64,000 bases of DNA, taken from NCBI GenBank assembly GCA_964036195.1, contig OZ038456.1, positions 16,740,001 to 16,804,000 of the forward strand, given 5' to 3'. A program made the translations under genes and the position numbers. Under the pieces are notes generated by a model, which ran no database searches, was not told the origin of the DNA, and saw only the letters and a list, made by a program, of their open reading frames with translations. Of this stretch, positions 11,001 through 23,238 are shown in pieces (positions within the stretch are counted from its first letter, which is position 1; the number at the start of each line of letters is the position of its first letter). Origin of the DNA: Sphaerolaimus hirsutus (lineage: Eukaryota; Nematoda; Chromadorea; Monhysterida; Sphaerolaimidae).

Positions 11001-11873
11001 CCGTATTTCTTCGAAATACACCCCCTCGTTTTACCCCCCTCAAAATTCGGACGCTGAAACAATCACCCTCCAGGGGTATTTGCAGAGTTGTTAAAATACC
11101 GGTATTTTTGGAAAGCGTAAGCGTAAGCGTAAATACACTTTCCAGATTTTGAGTATGGATACTAAAAGCGTAAGGTATTTTTAAAATACCTAGGAAAGCG
11201 TAAAAAAAGCGTAAGCGTAAATTTTCTTTTGAAAGTGCTGTTGCACGTTGAGCATTGGAAAAACGCTTGCTTTTACATTTAGATGTATTTCTTTATCATA
11301 TCCATTCATAATTTCCAATTTTTCTCATCAACCCAAGCTTTCAGCAAGATTTTTCCGATGCCCACTTGGTAGTTTGCTCTTGGATGTCGATGGCAATTCA
11401 TCTTCATCCATCTTCATGGCACACTTAATCCATCTTCTAACTCGGAGTTAGCGATGTCGATGGCGATAACATGTAGACCAAAAGTTGGTCAAAAAATTTT
11501 CAAAAATCTAAACCCATGTTAGACAACACAATTTAAGCCAGGCATTTGTATTTCAACACCTTTGTATTTACATGTGCTGCTATGTACAGTATGTTACTGT
11601 AAACATGCAGTACTTTATTTTTGGAACACCTCATTCTCTTTTCGTTCACTTTTTTTTGTGGTTTTACGCTTTTTCAAAAGCGTAAAACTGGACCGTGTGA
11701 ACGCTCTTTTTACGCTTTTAGTACCCGGGTATTTCGGCCAGGAAAGCGTAATAAAGCGTACGGGTATTTGATGAAAGCGTAAGCGTAAGCGTAAATATAA
11801 ATACCCATTTACCCGGGTATTTCGGGTAAGCGTAAATACGCTTTCGCAACACTGGTATTTAGAGGAAATACGG
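11001..11873. mobile_element. TA-flanked MITE (CCGTATTTC type) interrupted by a hAT MITE
   Basis: Ends CCGTATTTCTTCGAAATACA and GAGGAAATACGG, with TA on both sides. It was split by the element at 11083-11854, so it is the older insertion. Confidence 0.7.
11083..11854. mobile_element. hAT-type MITE of GTAAGCG repeats (CAGAGTTG ends)
   Basis: Starts CAGAGTTG and ends CAACACTG (one change from the inverse). Arms consist of AAGCGTAAGCGTAAGCGTAA and ACCGGTATTTTTGG words. Flanks GGTATTTG and GTATTTAG are near-repeats. Same family as 39662-41024. Confidence 0.7.
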
Positions 11874-14166
11874 TAGTTTGTTTGCTCAAAAAATTGCGAC
11901 CTTGACAGATGGCGAATGGATCTTTTTTAAACATCATTTGTCATTGCGTCTAAAAAGTTGGAAAATGGTTGTCGACTACTAAATAATTACAATGGCAGGT
12001 ATATTTTGAAACAAACATATTTGTGGCACATTTGAAATGATGCACTAACAAAACTGAGCTAACTAAAATCAATGACCCAAAAACTAATTCATAACGCGAT
12101 TATTTCTACCTGCCATAACATCTTGCTAAACACATTTTTTGAAAACCAGTAACCTTCACATGCGAAAAGACATTTTGAATCCAAACAAGAGTTGGAAGTG
12201 CGGTACACCGCAGTAATCAAGTACCGGTACCGGTGTGGCGCAACTACAAATCGTTCATTTGGGCAGTGCACTTCTACATTTTGAAGTTGCTTATGACACT
12301 ATGATGACAAAACTTATACTTATTTCCTCAAAATACCCTCAGGGGGGTTATTGTTTCCTTAACTCGCTCAGACCTATGGGTATTTCCACGGGGGGGGGGG
12401 GGTTAATTCGAGAGGGTATTTCAAAGGAGGGGTTAATTCAATGGAGTATATATATTGAACTTACTAAAAAATAAATTTACTATTAAATATTGACCACACC
12501 ATGATGTAATGGGATGGTCCCAGCTATGCTCTTACGGTGCGGTGCATTCCATTACTAGTTTCAACTTAAGATTTACAGATAATCCAACAAAAATTTCCCG
12601 GGAACATTAGAAGAAAAACAAGTTCACATGGGAAACATTTTCATGCACCATTTTGCGGCGGCGCAAAAAAATTCACACTGAAACAAATTTACCATAAATT
12701 ACGAACGTTTTGCAGAAAATTATAGTAGTCAGAGAGTGAGAAAATATTCATTTTGACAAAATTGCTCATTTCAAGATGTCAAATTTGCCAGAGATTCAAT
12801 AAAAAATCTGTCGTAAAAACAGTTTCACGCTTGATCAACTGTGAAAAATGGAGCAGTTTCGTCGAAAGTAAAACCACAAAGTGCCATAAAAGTGACCATC
12901 AACCATTTTTCCCTTAAAGACATGGATAAAATATAACAAAAGCCACAACATTTCAACCAAAAGTTCACAACAGCAGTTATCTTACCATTTTTATCGGAAA
13001 ATGAGGCCACAAAAATAAGAAAATTGGCTGATGTCCCAATTTTTCACATCAACTTTGGGCGATTTTACATGTAATCATGTTCTGGCACTGATTTGTTACT
13101 GGTGGTTCTTGTTTGAGACAAATGAAAATGCATGGGAATGAGAAATTCATGAAGTTATTTTACGGTGTGTATTTCCTAATGATTACATGATTAAGTTACA
13201 TGATTATGATTATTCCTCAATCAAACTTAAATAAAATATGAAAATAAATAAATGCCAATAAAAGGTTCTCTTCAAGTTAAAAAAGGGTATTTCTTGATTT
13301 CTTTCCAAAAACTAAATACATAACCACACAAAATGACATACACATTCACTTAAATCAAATGGACCACCCTGCAAATGGACACTGCAGTAAGTAATGCAAC
13401 TGTATTCTATATGTGACATGACTGACAATAAATCTTATCAATATCTTGTCATCGCGAATGAAATCTTGTAAATATGTTATGTGGCAGCGTGGTGCAAAAA
13501 TTCATGAATATTTATGTACTGAACAGTAAGTAAACTACGTATCTCGCAGTGTGAAATTTCGATATAAATATGGGATTCTGATTTTGGTTTTAACAACGAC
13601 GAAAATAGAATATGCGCAAAATACACGTATTTACGCAATGTGAAATCCATCAAAATTACGGCGCGTCAATTTGGTGATACCAAATCAAAAAAAGCAATTT
13701 TATAGATAAAATAAAAATGATGCGACACGCACTTCCGCACGTTGATGGACATCCCGAACATGGTCGCACAAAAATGTTGTTTTTTCGCACCAATTTTCAC
13801 CTAAAAACCACTTCCAAAGCCCCATAAATATTTTTAAAAACATTTAAAATGTAAAATATGTAAAAAATGTAAAAATTGTAAAAATACCTGGAGAATCAGC
13901 AGACGCGATTGAAAGTAGATCGGGAAGTGACATAACAACCAGCTGCGACAGGACGTTCTGCGAATTGCAATAAGATTAAAAAAGTTTGACTATTTATCTT
14001 TGATATTCAATACAGTAAAGTTTTTACAGGTAAAATGGATGACAGTAAGAGTGCGCCGAAAGTTTTGATCGTTTTTGTGGGTATGTGAGAAAATTATTCA
14101 AAAAAATGTGAAGGGTCCGATTTGTGAGCTCAGCAGAGATAGTAAGACCCAATTTAACATCGCAAG
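11874..14166. other. Long intron, no gene seen
   Basis: AT-rich DNA with a fragment of the CCGTATTTC family near 12320-12440 (G-rich GTTAATTCGAG words). No long open frame with coding character and no structured RNA is apparent. Confidence 0.5.
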
Positions 14167-15320
14167 TAGCGTTCCAAAAAATGGCCGATTTTGAGAAAAT
14201 ATAATTAAATATAATCTCAGAAAACCTCTCTAAAATAAAATATAGTTAAATCTCTCATGTCATTTGGAAAATATAATTTAATCTCTGAGAAAATCTCCCA
14301 TGCTTGAAAAAAATCACAAAAAATCTCCCTGCTAGAATTTTAGTTTTATTTGATATTTCAAGGTGTTTGGGCAACACATAGTAAATATGTATTCAATAAG
14401 CCTTTATGTGTTGCTTAAACAGTTTTATTTGAAATTACAAACAACAGAAACAACAATATATATTTCAAATAGAGCCAAGTGAATCAAAAGTCACAAATGT
14501 TACTTCAACACTATCTTCAAAAACATATTGTGCCAATAAGTCACTCAAATTCAAAAACCTATTTGTCACAACTGAAGTCTGACTGAAAAGCTGCTCAGCA
14601 CTAGCAGCACTTATAGGTATACAGAGTATATTCAGTGCAAAATGTCGGTTTGTTTCAGACAACTTTAATAAAAATATCATAAACTGCAAATTGTGAAGGA
14701 ACTGGCAGGTGATGATGATAATGGTGCATTGCTTGATTGTTCTGCCTGCAGAACTTCCCAAACACCACATGACATCACACTCTGAAACCTCAGAATTCAC
14801 TGAATTTTCACTTTCACCCATTCAACTTTTCTCTTTTTTCCAAAGTTGCTAAAACATATTTATGTTTACTCACGTTTACTGAGTTTAATGAGTAAATATT
14901 TTCACAATTCTCTGAAGAAAGTACCTGTACTAACATTTACATATACTTTTTGAAACTACTTGAGTACAGAACTTGTATATCACATAGACTTTTATGTAAG
15001 CTTTTTAAGACATAAAAGAGAATAAAATAGCCAAACATGGTATATAAATAAGCACATGTATAGCCAAAAATAAGATCAAAAAGCATGGATTGTAGTAGAT
15101 TTGAAGGTGAAAATGGGCAAAAAGTATGAAAATTGGGGCAAAATCTTTCAAAAAAATGACTTCAGAGAGATTTTTTTATATTTTCTCCCACATAAATAAA
15201 AAATAAAATAAAATCTCTCTGAAAAATCTCAGAAAAAATATAACTATAGTTAAATTACCATTTAATTATATTTTCTGAGATTTTTTAAATATAAATCTCC
15301 CAGAGATTTTTAGAACGCTA
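14167..15320. mobile_element. hAT element relic with transposase fragment
   Basis: Ends are TAGCGTTCCAAAAA and TTTTTAGAACGCTA. The arms are AT-rich with many AATCTCTGAGAAAATATAA-type words in inverted orientation. The minus strand between them codes for the end of a hAT transposase. Flanking 8-mers do not match, so the insertion is old or one end is misjudged. Confidence 0.65.
14465..14821 (-). pseudogene. hAT transposase C-terminal (dimerisation) fragment
   Basis: The 118-codon frame contains FALNILCIPISAASAEQLFS followed by VVTNRFLNLSDLLAQYVF. This is the hAT dimerisation motif (typically LxIPxTSAxSERxFS ... NRLxxxxxxxLVF). Catalytic-core residues and the zinc finger are absent, so it cannot act alone. 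It shows that hAT elements have been autonomous in this lineage. Confidence 0.75.
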
Positions 15321-15462
15321 CCGAGAGATTAAGTAAATAGCTACATATAATGCGATGAAGTCAGTGAGGGGCAGTGAGAAGCCGCTGTCACGTTTAAACG
15401 CACTTTACTTATCAGTGACAACTTGTCCTACACTTGACTAGTTACTCGCAACCAAGGACGTA

Positions 15463-15845
15463 GCCAGGGGGGGGGGGCGGGGGGGGGCGGCCGCCCCCCC
15501 CTTGCCGGGCCGGACCAAAAAATGTGCCAGAAATGGCACTTTCAGAAGACGATTTTGTCGACAGTTTGAAAAATTTTTGCGCGCAAGCGCGCATTTTCCC
15601 TTCACAACATATATTTTCGGCTGACCGGTCACCGCGGCCTCAAAACCAGTGAAAATGGACTCAATTCGTGTCCATGTCGCTGTATATGCCTGTAAAATAC
15701 AGACATATGCTGCTGTTTTGGCGCCAATGCCAACGCCAGTGGCGCCATGGCGTGGCGCCTACGAATGGCGCCAGCGCCATGGCGCCATTCCCCTACTACA
15801 GGGGTAAAATTTTAGGGGGGGGGGGGCGCCGCCCCCCCCGTTCGC
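15463..15845. mobile_element. hAT MITE, GGACGTAGCCAGG type, right end truncated
   Basis: Starts CAAGGACGTAGCCAGG followed by long G and C runs, GCGCGCAAGCGCGC and a GGCGCCA block. The G-rich and C-rich right part stops at TTCGC without the terminal repeat. Confidence 0.65.
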
Positions 15846-16983
15846 ACTTGACATGCACTTGACCAGCCACATGTTTACTTGTCATTTGATCGGTCAGCAG
15901 TTCACTAATCACTATTTTATAGAACCGCCACATGGATTCAACATACTATATCTTGTCAAGTTGCATGACAGGTGTCAAGAAACGGGAGGAGCTACAAATT
16001 TACATTTGTGTTGTACTTTTGTACCTGAGGTTTGGCTGCCTGTCAAATGGAAATGTAAATCAAAAAGATAAGGACAGGAAGGGGGGGGGGGTTCTCTGTT
16101 TCAATATATAAATAGGTATACTTTATGATTTAAAGATTATGGAACATTAATTATTACTGAGTGAATTTATGCATACATAAGTAAATAGTGTTTACCTATG
16201 CATGTACACTATGTGGAGGGCAAAGAAATATTGTTTACACAACAAAGTTTTTTTCAAGATGTGACAAAATTACACCACTGATATTTGAGCTGTTTTTCGT
16301 ACGCGCAGGTAAATCCGGGAAACTTAAAGTACACTAAAATGGATCTTGGATTTTTTTGTTTGAAAAGATGTCAGCACTGTTGACTGACACATTTCAAAGT
16401 GGGTCAAAAATTGACATTGGAGCAAAAATATGTTTGCTCAAGTCTATAATGAACATTGTTTGGCAAGTAGTCAGACTAAACTGTGTACTTATCCACAGTA
16501 ATTGTCTCCAAATTTGATATTAGACTATTCAATACTACCTAGACATTTTTAAATGTTTACTTTGTAATGTTCTCAATTTTGAACAGGTAAAATGTGTGTT
16601 TTAAGACATTTTGCACATAAACTCAGTGACTCTAATCCTAGGTGTTCAGAGCTATGAAAAGAAAGACTGTAAATAGTCGTAAATATATCTCTAAACCTGA
16701 CTTGTGTAAAATTTGTCATACCGCAAAAAGCATCTTCATTTTCACGATGAATTTCCTAAGCATGCTATCCAAGAACATAATGAATAAAATACGCAAACTT
16801 TCATGCTGGAAATAATGGTTCTTTTGAACAAATCTGGTTTGTAAATGTGAACGAATACCCAATGATACATGAAAATCGCTCGCAGTAGGTAGGTAAGTGT
16901 GAATCAATTTACACCGTGAGCTGTGCTAGGATTGTCTAGGTGTTTAGCAGTGGCTATTCAACTGTACTCAGGCGAGGGAATCC

Positions 16984-17772
16984 CGATTTTTAACCTTCCC
17001 GATTGGTAAGCTCTCGATTGGTAAGCCAAAGTATCTCGATGGGTAAGCCAATGTATCTCGATTGGTAAGCCGCATGCAAATTTCATTTTTCATTCGATTG
17101 GTAAGCCAAAGTATATTGGTTTTTAACCCGACTGTCTCGATTGGTAAGCCGCGTACGTACATACTAATACCTCAATGAATTACTGGTGTGTACAAAACAT
17201 GAAATACATCAATGAATTACTGAGGTATGTACATGAGGCAATTATGTCTGGGCACCTTTATCAAATGTGCAAACTGCTACCTAAAAATGAGCAGCACCAA
17301 TAGATATGTAAATGTAAAGTAATTATACACAAATATCATATAAAAATGTAAATATTTATTGTAGTGAAGTGAGCAGATAAATATCTTGATCAAAAAGTAT
17401 GCTTTGCATTGAATAGTACTGTACAAATGTGGTGTAAAATACCAGATGTCATGCAAAGTGTCAAATTTCATGTAAAATGCAGTGAAAATGGCAAACCAAA
17501 GTCATACAGTCACTAATCTAGCTCAATTGAAACATTGTGCTGAAGGTGCTGGTCCAGTGTATCAGCATCACTCTAATATCTTGCCGCGGCATCTATTCAC
17601 GTCTGCACCATACTTATTTATGTATTGGCTTTATTATCGACATACCAGGGGTTAAAAATCGAGACACTTTTTTAAGCCGTGTGTGGCTTTATTATCGATA
17701 CACTTTGGCTTACCCATCGACATACTTTAGCTTACCCATCGAGAGCTTACCAATCGGGAAGGTTAAAAATCG
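16984..17772. mobile_element. Inverted element of CGATTGGTAAGCC repeats
   Basis: Left arm CGATTTTTAACCTTCCCGAT then five to six copies of TCTCGATTGGTAAGCC; the right arm is the inverse, ending GGTTAAAAATCG. The 450-base middle is unrelated AT-rich DNA plus a CAGTCCCAG-family scrap at 17440-17500. Confidence 0.65.
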
Positions 17773-17858
17773 CTATACTCTCACTCAGGCTCAGGCGGCA
17801 TTGTTCAGTCGACACGCAGAGTTATTTAAGGAATACTCAGTGGAACATGGCCAGTGGC

Positions 17859-18069
17859 CAGTTCCGCAAGTGGAGAGGTGAAAGCGCTAACGGCAAAAGC
17901 GACCTGAAATGACAAGTAAATTGGCAAAAGCGAGTTAAGGCAAAGTCAAGTTAAAATACGAATGTGCCATTTCACTTCCCCCTTCTCATTTTACTCCGCT
18001 TTTGCCAATTTACTTGCAATTTCACTCCGCTTTTGCCGTTTGCTCTTTCACTTAACACTTTCGGAACTG
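17859..18069. mobile_element. Palindromic MITE with CAGTTC ends
   Basis: Ends CAGTTCCGCAAGTG and CACTTTCGGAACTG; inside are GGCAAAAGCG and AAGTAAATTGGC words in both directions, as in 2571-2796. Confidence 0.65.
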
Positions 18070-18544
18070 GGAACTGGTGAAGCATTTTCACAGCCAAGTA
18101 ACTAAGGTAATTTCACTTATCACCACGCAAAAGTGAGGGGTTTATCCCAGCTTAACAGAAAAAGATATCAAAATGTTGAAAATACAATAAGTTGTTCCTT
18201 TAGGCACCATTACAAAAAGTGAATCCATTCGACAATACAAACTGTAAATATTATACTACCTGCAGTGCACTGCATAAATGCAGCAACAGCATTAGAAGCT
18301 TCACCGGCAAACAAACTAATACATTCACTTTTCAAGTGGCATATTCAGAAATTGCCATTTCAATGCTATTTATTTTTAAAGTCGATTATTTTCTCCATCT
18401 TTCAAGGGGATCGAAATGCGTTGAAATAGAAGTGAAAAGTTCAGTAACCAAAATCGCGTCCGCCATATTACTACAGCTGAAGTGCGCTGCGCGATGAGTG
18501 TTGGCAGTGTGCCAAGACTCTGGCGCTACAGAAACAGGGACCGG

Positions 18545-18992
18545 CAAGGACGTATCCAGGGGGGGGCGGGGGGGGCTGCAGCCCCCCCCCCCCCTCCCGG
18601 GGTGAGACAAGAAAAGTCCCGGAAAATGCGATTTTGGGGAGTAATTTTGAAGGTATGCCTAAAAAATTTTGCGCGCAAGCGCGCAATCTTCCATCACACA
18701 TAGGTATTTTCAGCAGATCGGTCCCTGTACACGCATATCCCTGAAAATGCCATCAATTGTGTGCCTGTCGCTGTGTATATATGTATATTTATATACATAT
18801 ACAGCTGCTCTTGGCGTCAGCGCCAACGCCAATGGCGCCATGGCGTGGCGCCTACGAATGGCGCCAGCGCCATGGCGCCATTCCGTTACTATGTAGGGAA
18901 AATTTTAGGGGGGGGGGGCTGAGCCCCCCCCGTTCGCGGGGCTCCGTAAACAAACAGCCCCCCCCCGCTCAAAATTCCTGGATACGTCCCTG
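18545..18992. mobile_element. hAT MITE, GGACGTATCCAGG type, intact
   Basis: Starts CAAGGACGTATCCAGG and ends CCTGGATACGTCCCTG, flanked by the perfect 8-bp duplication GGGACCGG. Contains G/C runs, GCGCGCAAGCGCGC and a GGCGCCATGGCG palindrome block, the standard layout of the family. Confidence 0.85.
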
Positions 18993-19592
18993 GGGACCGG
19001 TATTTAGGAGCTACCTATCAAAGTACAAAGCCCTATAAGCCCATATTTATGATTTTGCATTTGCAAAAAGTATATATGATTGTTTTGCATAGATTGAATA
19101 AATGCATCAAGAAGTTTGCATTACCTGAGACATTCACACTGAAAAAACAACTGGACAAAAAATTTATACCAGAAAAGGAGCTGAGGCGACTTCTATTTCA
19201 CAACTACGCCAAAATCACACCAAAACATGGCATCTGCTCACTTTACAACTGCTTCGAAGATGCCAATAAATATTATTTATGCCAACCGCAAATGTGAGCA
19301 CATTTTTCAGCACATGTTTCATCTCGTGGTCAACTTAGATTGAGATCCTCCAGCCACATGTTTCAGGATTTTGTTGTTTTCCATTCAAATATCGTGTTAC
19401 ATAGAGAGGACCGGTGAAACAAATTGGGAAAACAGGGAATACCTATAATTCAAATTGACACTGAACCGACATAGAAAATTGTTTTTGGGACATTGGATAT
19501 AAGTTCGAGAAACAGTGGTTGTATTTCTTCAGAGTAAAAGTGAGTTGCACCATCAATGAAGACATATTTATGTATTATACACTAGGTAAATA

Positions 19593-19954
19593 CCGTATAT
19601 CCTCGAATAAGACCCCCACTCAAATAACTCCCCCTCAAAACCTCTGACGAAATAATAACTCCCACCTCTGGCTGAACAATATGGTACAAAATTGACAAAA
19701 ATGATCGATGAAAATACAAAAGAATGTTAATGTATGGTAGCGACAGCAGATACATAATGTGTTTGAGGTGTATACAAACCTTTTAGTTTCTGTATAACTG
19801 TTAAATACCTGGATTACAGGCAGAATGCATTCATACAATGAATCAAGTCCAAGTTTTCCGAGGAAAAAATACCCCCCCCCCCCCTTGAATAACTCCCCCT
19901 CAAAAACGCTGACGAAAAAATAACTCCCCTGGGGATTTATTCGAGTATATACGG
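19593..19954. mobile_element. TA-type MITE, CCGTATATCCTCGAATAAG
   Basis: Ends CCGTATATCCTCGAATAAGA and TTATTCGAGTATATACGG. The inside resembles the 8324 element in reverse, including a matching middle around ATACAAACCTTTTAG. The left flank is TA; the right is AA. Confidence 0.72.
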
Positions 19955-20175
19955 AAGTTCGGTTCATTTATTAAATGTTTGAAGGAATTTGTAATCCTTT
20001 GTACAACTTGCATGTGGCTCTACCGTATTTTCTCAAAACACCGTATTTGTGACCCCACATGCAAAAAATGACCGAACGTGGAAACAAATTGTTTAGTTTA
20101 CAGTGCGCAATTGATCAGTACCGCAATGTGGCCACAGAGGCAGATTCCTGTAAGGAATCTGCGTGTAAGGAATCT

Positions 20176-20233
20176 GTACTGTAAAGAACCCAATTAGGAT
20201 TCCTATCTGTACATGGTGGGTTCTTTACAGTAC
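20176..20233. repeat. Perfect 17-bp inverted repeat (hairpin)
   Basis: GTACTGTAAAGAACCCA at 20176-20192 is the exact reverse complement of 20217-20233, with a 24-base loop. Directly upstream, GTAAGGAATCTG is duplicated. It is 320 bases before the ATG at 20551. Confidence 0.7.
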
Positions 20234-20437
20234 ACACGTTAATTAGTGCAAAAAAAGCATTTCCGGTTGCGTATCCGCCGGACACACACACACTCACAAA
20301 CGTCAAGTTCGCGTCTGTTCCACTGCGTGATGTAACATAATACTCCATCAGTGGCAAAAGAATATTTGTGCAACAATGGTATGCATATGAAAACAACAAC
20401 AGGCGCTGGGATTAAAGCGTGTGCAGCGATCAAAGTT

Positions 20438-20454
20438 ATGGCGTTTTGTGATAG
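20438..20454 (+). promoter_or_regulatory. Possible end of a 5' UTR exon with a tiny upstream ORF
   Basis: A good donor (GTGAGC at 20455) follows an ATG at 20438, and a good acceptor (CATCCAG) ends at 20538. Splicing these would give a seven-codon upstream ORF ending 6 bases before the main ATG at 20551. No transcript evidence is available. Confidence 0.3.
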
Positions 20455-20550
20455 GTGAGCTTCAGTTGCTATTGATGTTTTTTCTATTTTTCATATTTCG
20501 TCCATTTTATAAAACTTGTGGTTTTTTAATGCATCCAGGTCGTAACTAAA

Positions 20551-21999
20551 ATGGCGGATTTTGGTCCCGCCATTGAAGGGCTGTCGAAATTTGGCCGGCA
20601 TCCGATCTACAGATACGAGTCGCAGCTGCACTCAGGGCATATTTACGAATTCACCGTCAATTGCAGGAAGAAAAATGGAGTAATTTATGCCAGGTAAATA
20701 TGTTTGGGCTTTTATTTTTTGCATTCCATTAGATGTTTTTGATGCATTTCCAAGCAACGAAGATGATAAATAAACATATTTCAATAAAACATAAACAAAT
20801 GCTCAAAAAATTCATAAAAAGTTACATGAGATACTAGCTTGGGGAGTTCCTAAATATGTATACCTAATGTCAATCATTTAATATGGATGAGTGTAATATG
20901 AGAATTCATGTTGTTAAGTGCAATAATTTGTGTAAAAATGTTATGAAATGCTCATGCAGATGCGGCCTGTGCCAGTCGATTTTGGGGCGTAAGTTTACTG
21001 GGCTGCCTCTTGTGAGAATAGAGGATGGCAGATTTGTCAAGATCGACCCTGACCGGCCCACAAATCCACATCGGTGCGCGGATAACCAGCACGACATCGT
21101 CAGCCATGCGGTCAAGCAAAAAAAACGGTTTGTAAATTAATTAATTTGTTGTAAAGTACTAAATGACATATTTTCAAGTTGTTAGTCATTTATAACTGGA
21201 ATTTCCAGTTTACCGGAACTTAACAAGAAGTTAAATTCCGGTAAAGTTCCGGTAAAGTTCAACACAATCAACACACACATTTATCACAGGAGTCACTGTT
21301 GCGCCAGAAGATAAATGACGGGCGTGAGCAACTGCGGCAACGTAAAAGTACTTACGTGAAAATCGATGATAAGCTCACGGAATACAAACGTGAACTGCAG
21401 GGGGTATGCATTGCCTATGGAGCGTGGGACAATGTGCCACTTGGATATGTCAGTTCAAATTTTTTAAACTTATGTTTAATTTTTAGGATACCAATATTGT
21501 CAAAAACTTTTATTTTCAATCCAAAAACCGTGCAGGTGTATGACTACCTGAAACGTTGCTCCTATCTTCTGAAGAACTCTTCAGAGGAGATTCTGCCACC
21601 GCCAGTGCCACAAAATCCAGGTGCCAGTCCCAGACCCTGTAAAGTGCCCTGTAAAATGTCAAATGTCATGCAAAGTGTCAAAAGTAATGTAAAATGCCCT
21701 GCAAAATGGCAAATGTTTTCCATTATGCAGGGCATTTTACAGGACTTTTGCCACTTTGCATGACATTTGACATTTTACAGGACAGTTTACAGGGTCTGGG
21801 ACTGCCCCCAGCTGATATCGATTTGGTGGCAGCGAATCAGCTACTCATGTTGCAGCTGGCACAAGCGCAGCAACAACTGCAACTTTTGCAGCAACCGCAG
21901 CAAAACCAGCAGCAACCGCAGCAGCAGCAGCAGCAGTTGAATTTGACTGACTTATCTGACACTGCACAGAATATTGTTCAGGCGATGCAGTGGATTTAG
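20551..21999 (+). CDS. Unknown protein with Cys/His cluster and poly-Gln tail (5 exons)
   Basis: Exons 20551-20693, 20960-21131, 21290-21403, 21536-21620 and 21812-21999 join in phase to give 233 residues. The N-terminal half reads YEFTVNCRKKNGVIYARCGL followed by a Cys, then a basic strand region and NPHRCAD. That gives a C-x2-C ... H-x-C pattern reminiscent of FLYWCH-type zinc modules, but this is only a resemblance. The middle is a charged helix (KINDGREQLRQRK). The C-terminus is poly-Gln with the end DTAQNIVQAMQWI. A transcription or chromatin role is possible but not shown. The start at 20551 gives MADFGPAIEG; an upstream non-coding exon may end at 20454. The gene lies on the opposite strand within the proposed long intron of CCDC88. 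Confidence 0.7.
21621..21811. mobile_element. Palindromic repeat forming an entire intron
   Basis: Between the exon end at 21620 and the exon start at 21812 the sequence starts GTGC and then CAGTCCCAGACCCTGTAAA, and ends with the reverse complement of that word followed by CCCCCAG. Its inside is made of inverted AAATGTCAAATG-type words. Read straight through, the frame stops at 21763; spliced out, it restores the coding frame. Relatives lie near 751, 17440, 25020 and 34405. No clear target duplication is seen. Confidence 0.65.
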
Positions 22000-23238
22000 T
22001 ATAGGCATGAAATTATTTTGCCCTTGCATGACATTTTTGCATATTTTGACAAATTAGTAGTAATTATTACTTGCACTCTTTTTTACATAGATATTATGCA
22101 GTTTGTCGTATTTTGAATAGGTACCTATAAATATTAAGTACGCTCACAAATTTCCTTTTTCATAAATATAATAGTGGTATTTTTAATATAAATATTTAGG
22201 CATGCACGCAAATTTTCCTAATCCCCTATTTGCATATATTTCACATACATTGTCTTATCTGTTACATAAATATTTACGGGTGATTTTTACATCAATATTT
22301 ACTTATATTTATATGACGCACCACGCGCACCACGCTCGCATCATCTTAAGTTTCACTTACCTGAATGGCAGTTCAATGTTTACGAGTATAAATATTTACG
22401 TTCCCGTTTACTTTGCACACACTGCAAATTTTCTAGTACTTATATTTCACTTGAATGCATCATACTTATTTCACCTTGAATACTTTATATGAAGGATTGT
22501 CACGTTACAATTGCACTTTGATAGCTCCTTGAACTTTCTAATCCCCCTGAAATTTGATCTAACCGCGTGCACACTTCCGGTTCTGGTTACATGGGTAGGA
22601 TAGGATGCGCATGGGTACATTTGAGATTCCTATGGCTACATTGAAAGTTTTCCGTATCCTGCAAAGAGGATGCGGACAGGTACATGGGTAAGGATGCGGA
22701 ACGCGGAGATACGTTACAGTATCCTCCCGCCACAGACACTAGTTTACGGCCGAAATTACGGAAACTGATAAATCTATTTTCAACACGTTTGAGTTTACAA
22801 GAATGCCTCGATTTCCATCTGTTTTCAGTAGTTGACGCAGTCCTCAATTAACACAAATGAGTGTATCGCTGATTTGTCAGTTTCCAAAATTAATACCGTA
22901 AACTAGCGTGTGGACAGAAGAACATAGAAGATACATAGAAGTTACCTAGAAGGGCATCTTCAAATACACCGACATGTGAACACAATGAGGCATATGTGCT
23001 TGTTTTTTTTCATATGAAAAATGTAAATTGGCTGGAAAAATTATCAAGAATACTTAGACACAACTTAAAATCAAATCACATTTTAAAATCAGATGCCTGA
23101 CAAATAAATACATACCATAAACAGCTATTTTTTACTTAGCTACTATTAGAAGAAATCGTTAATTTTTCTACACAGGCAATTTTTATACGCATCACGCGAG
23201 AAAAAAATATTTTGACATGTAATCTCTAATTTTTTTAC
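22000..23238. other. Spacer after the poly-Gln gene, no gene seen
   Basis: AT-rich sequence. Around 22585-22735 there are repeated GGATGCG and TACATGGGTA words in loosely inverted order, possibly an old MITE. No exact AATAAA signal was found close behind the stop at 21999. Confidence 0.4.

Noticed and set aside
15451-15846. G-run / C-run blocks as G-quadruplex promoter or CpG island
   Set aside because: The same blocks occur in every copy of the GGACGTATCCAGG MITE family, so they are element sequence first of all.
16984-17165. CRISPR-like direct repeats (CGATTGGTAAGCC with spacers)
   Set aside because: Spacers are only a few bases to about 20 and vary, an inverted array lies 450 bases away, and the genome is animal; it is a MITE arm.
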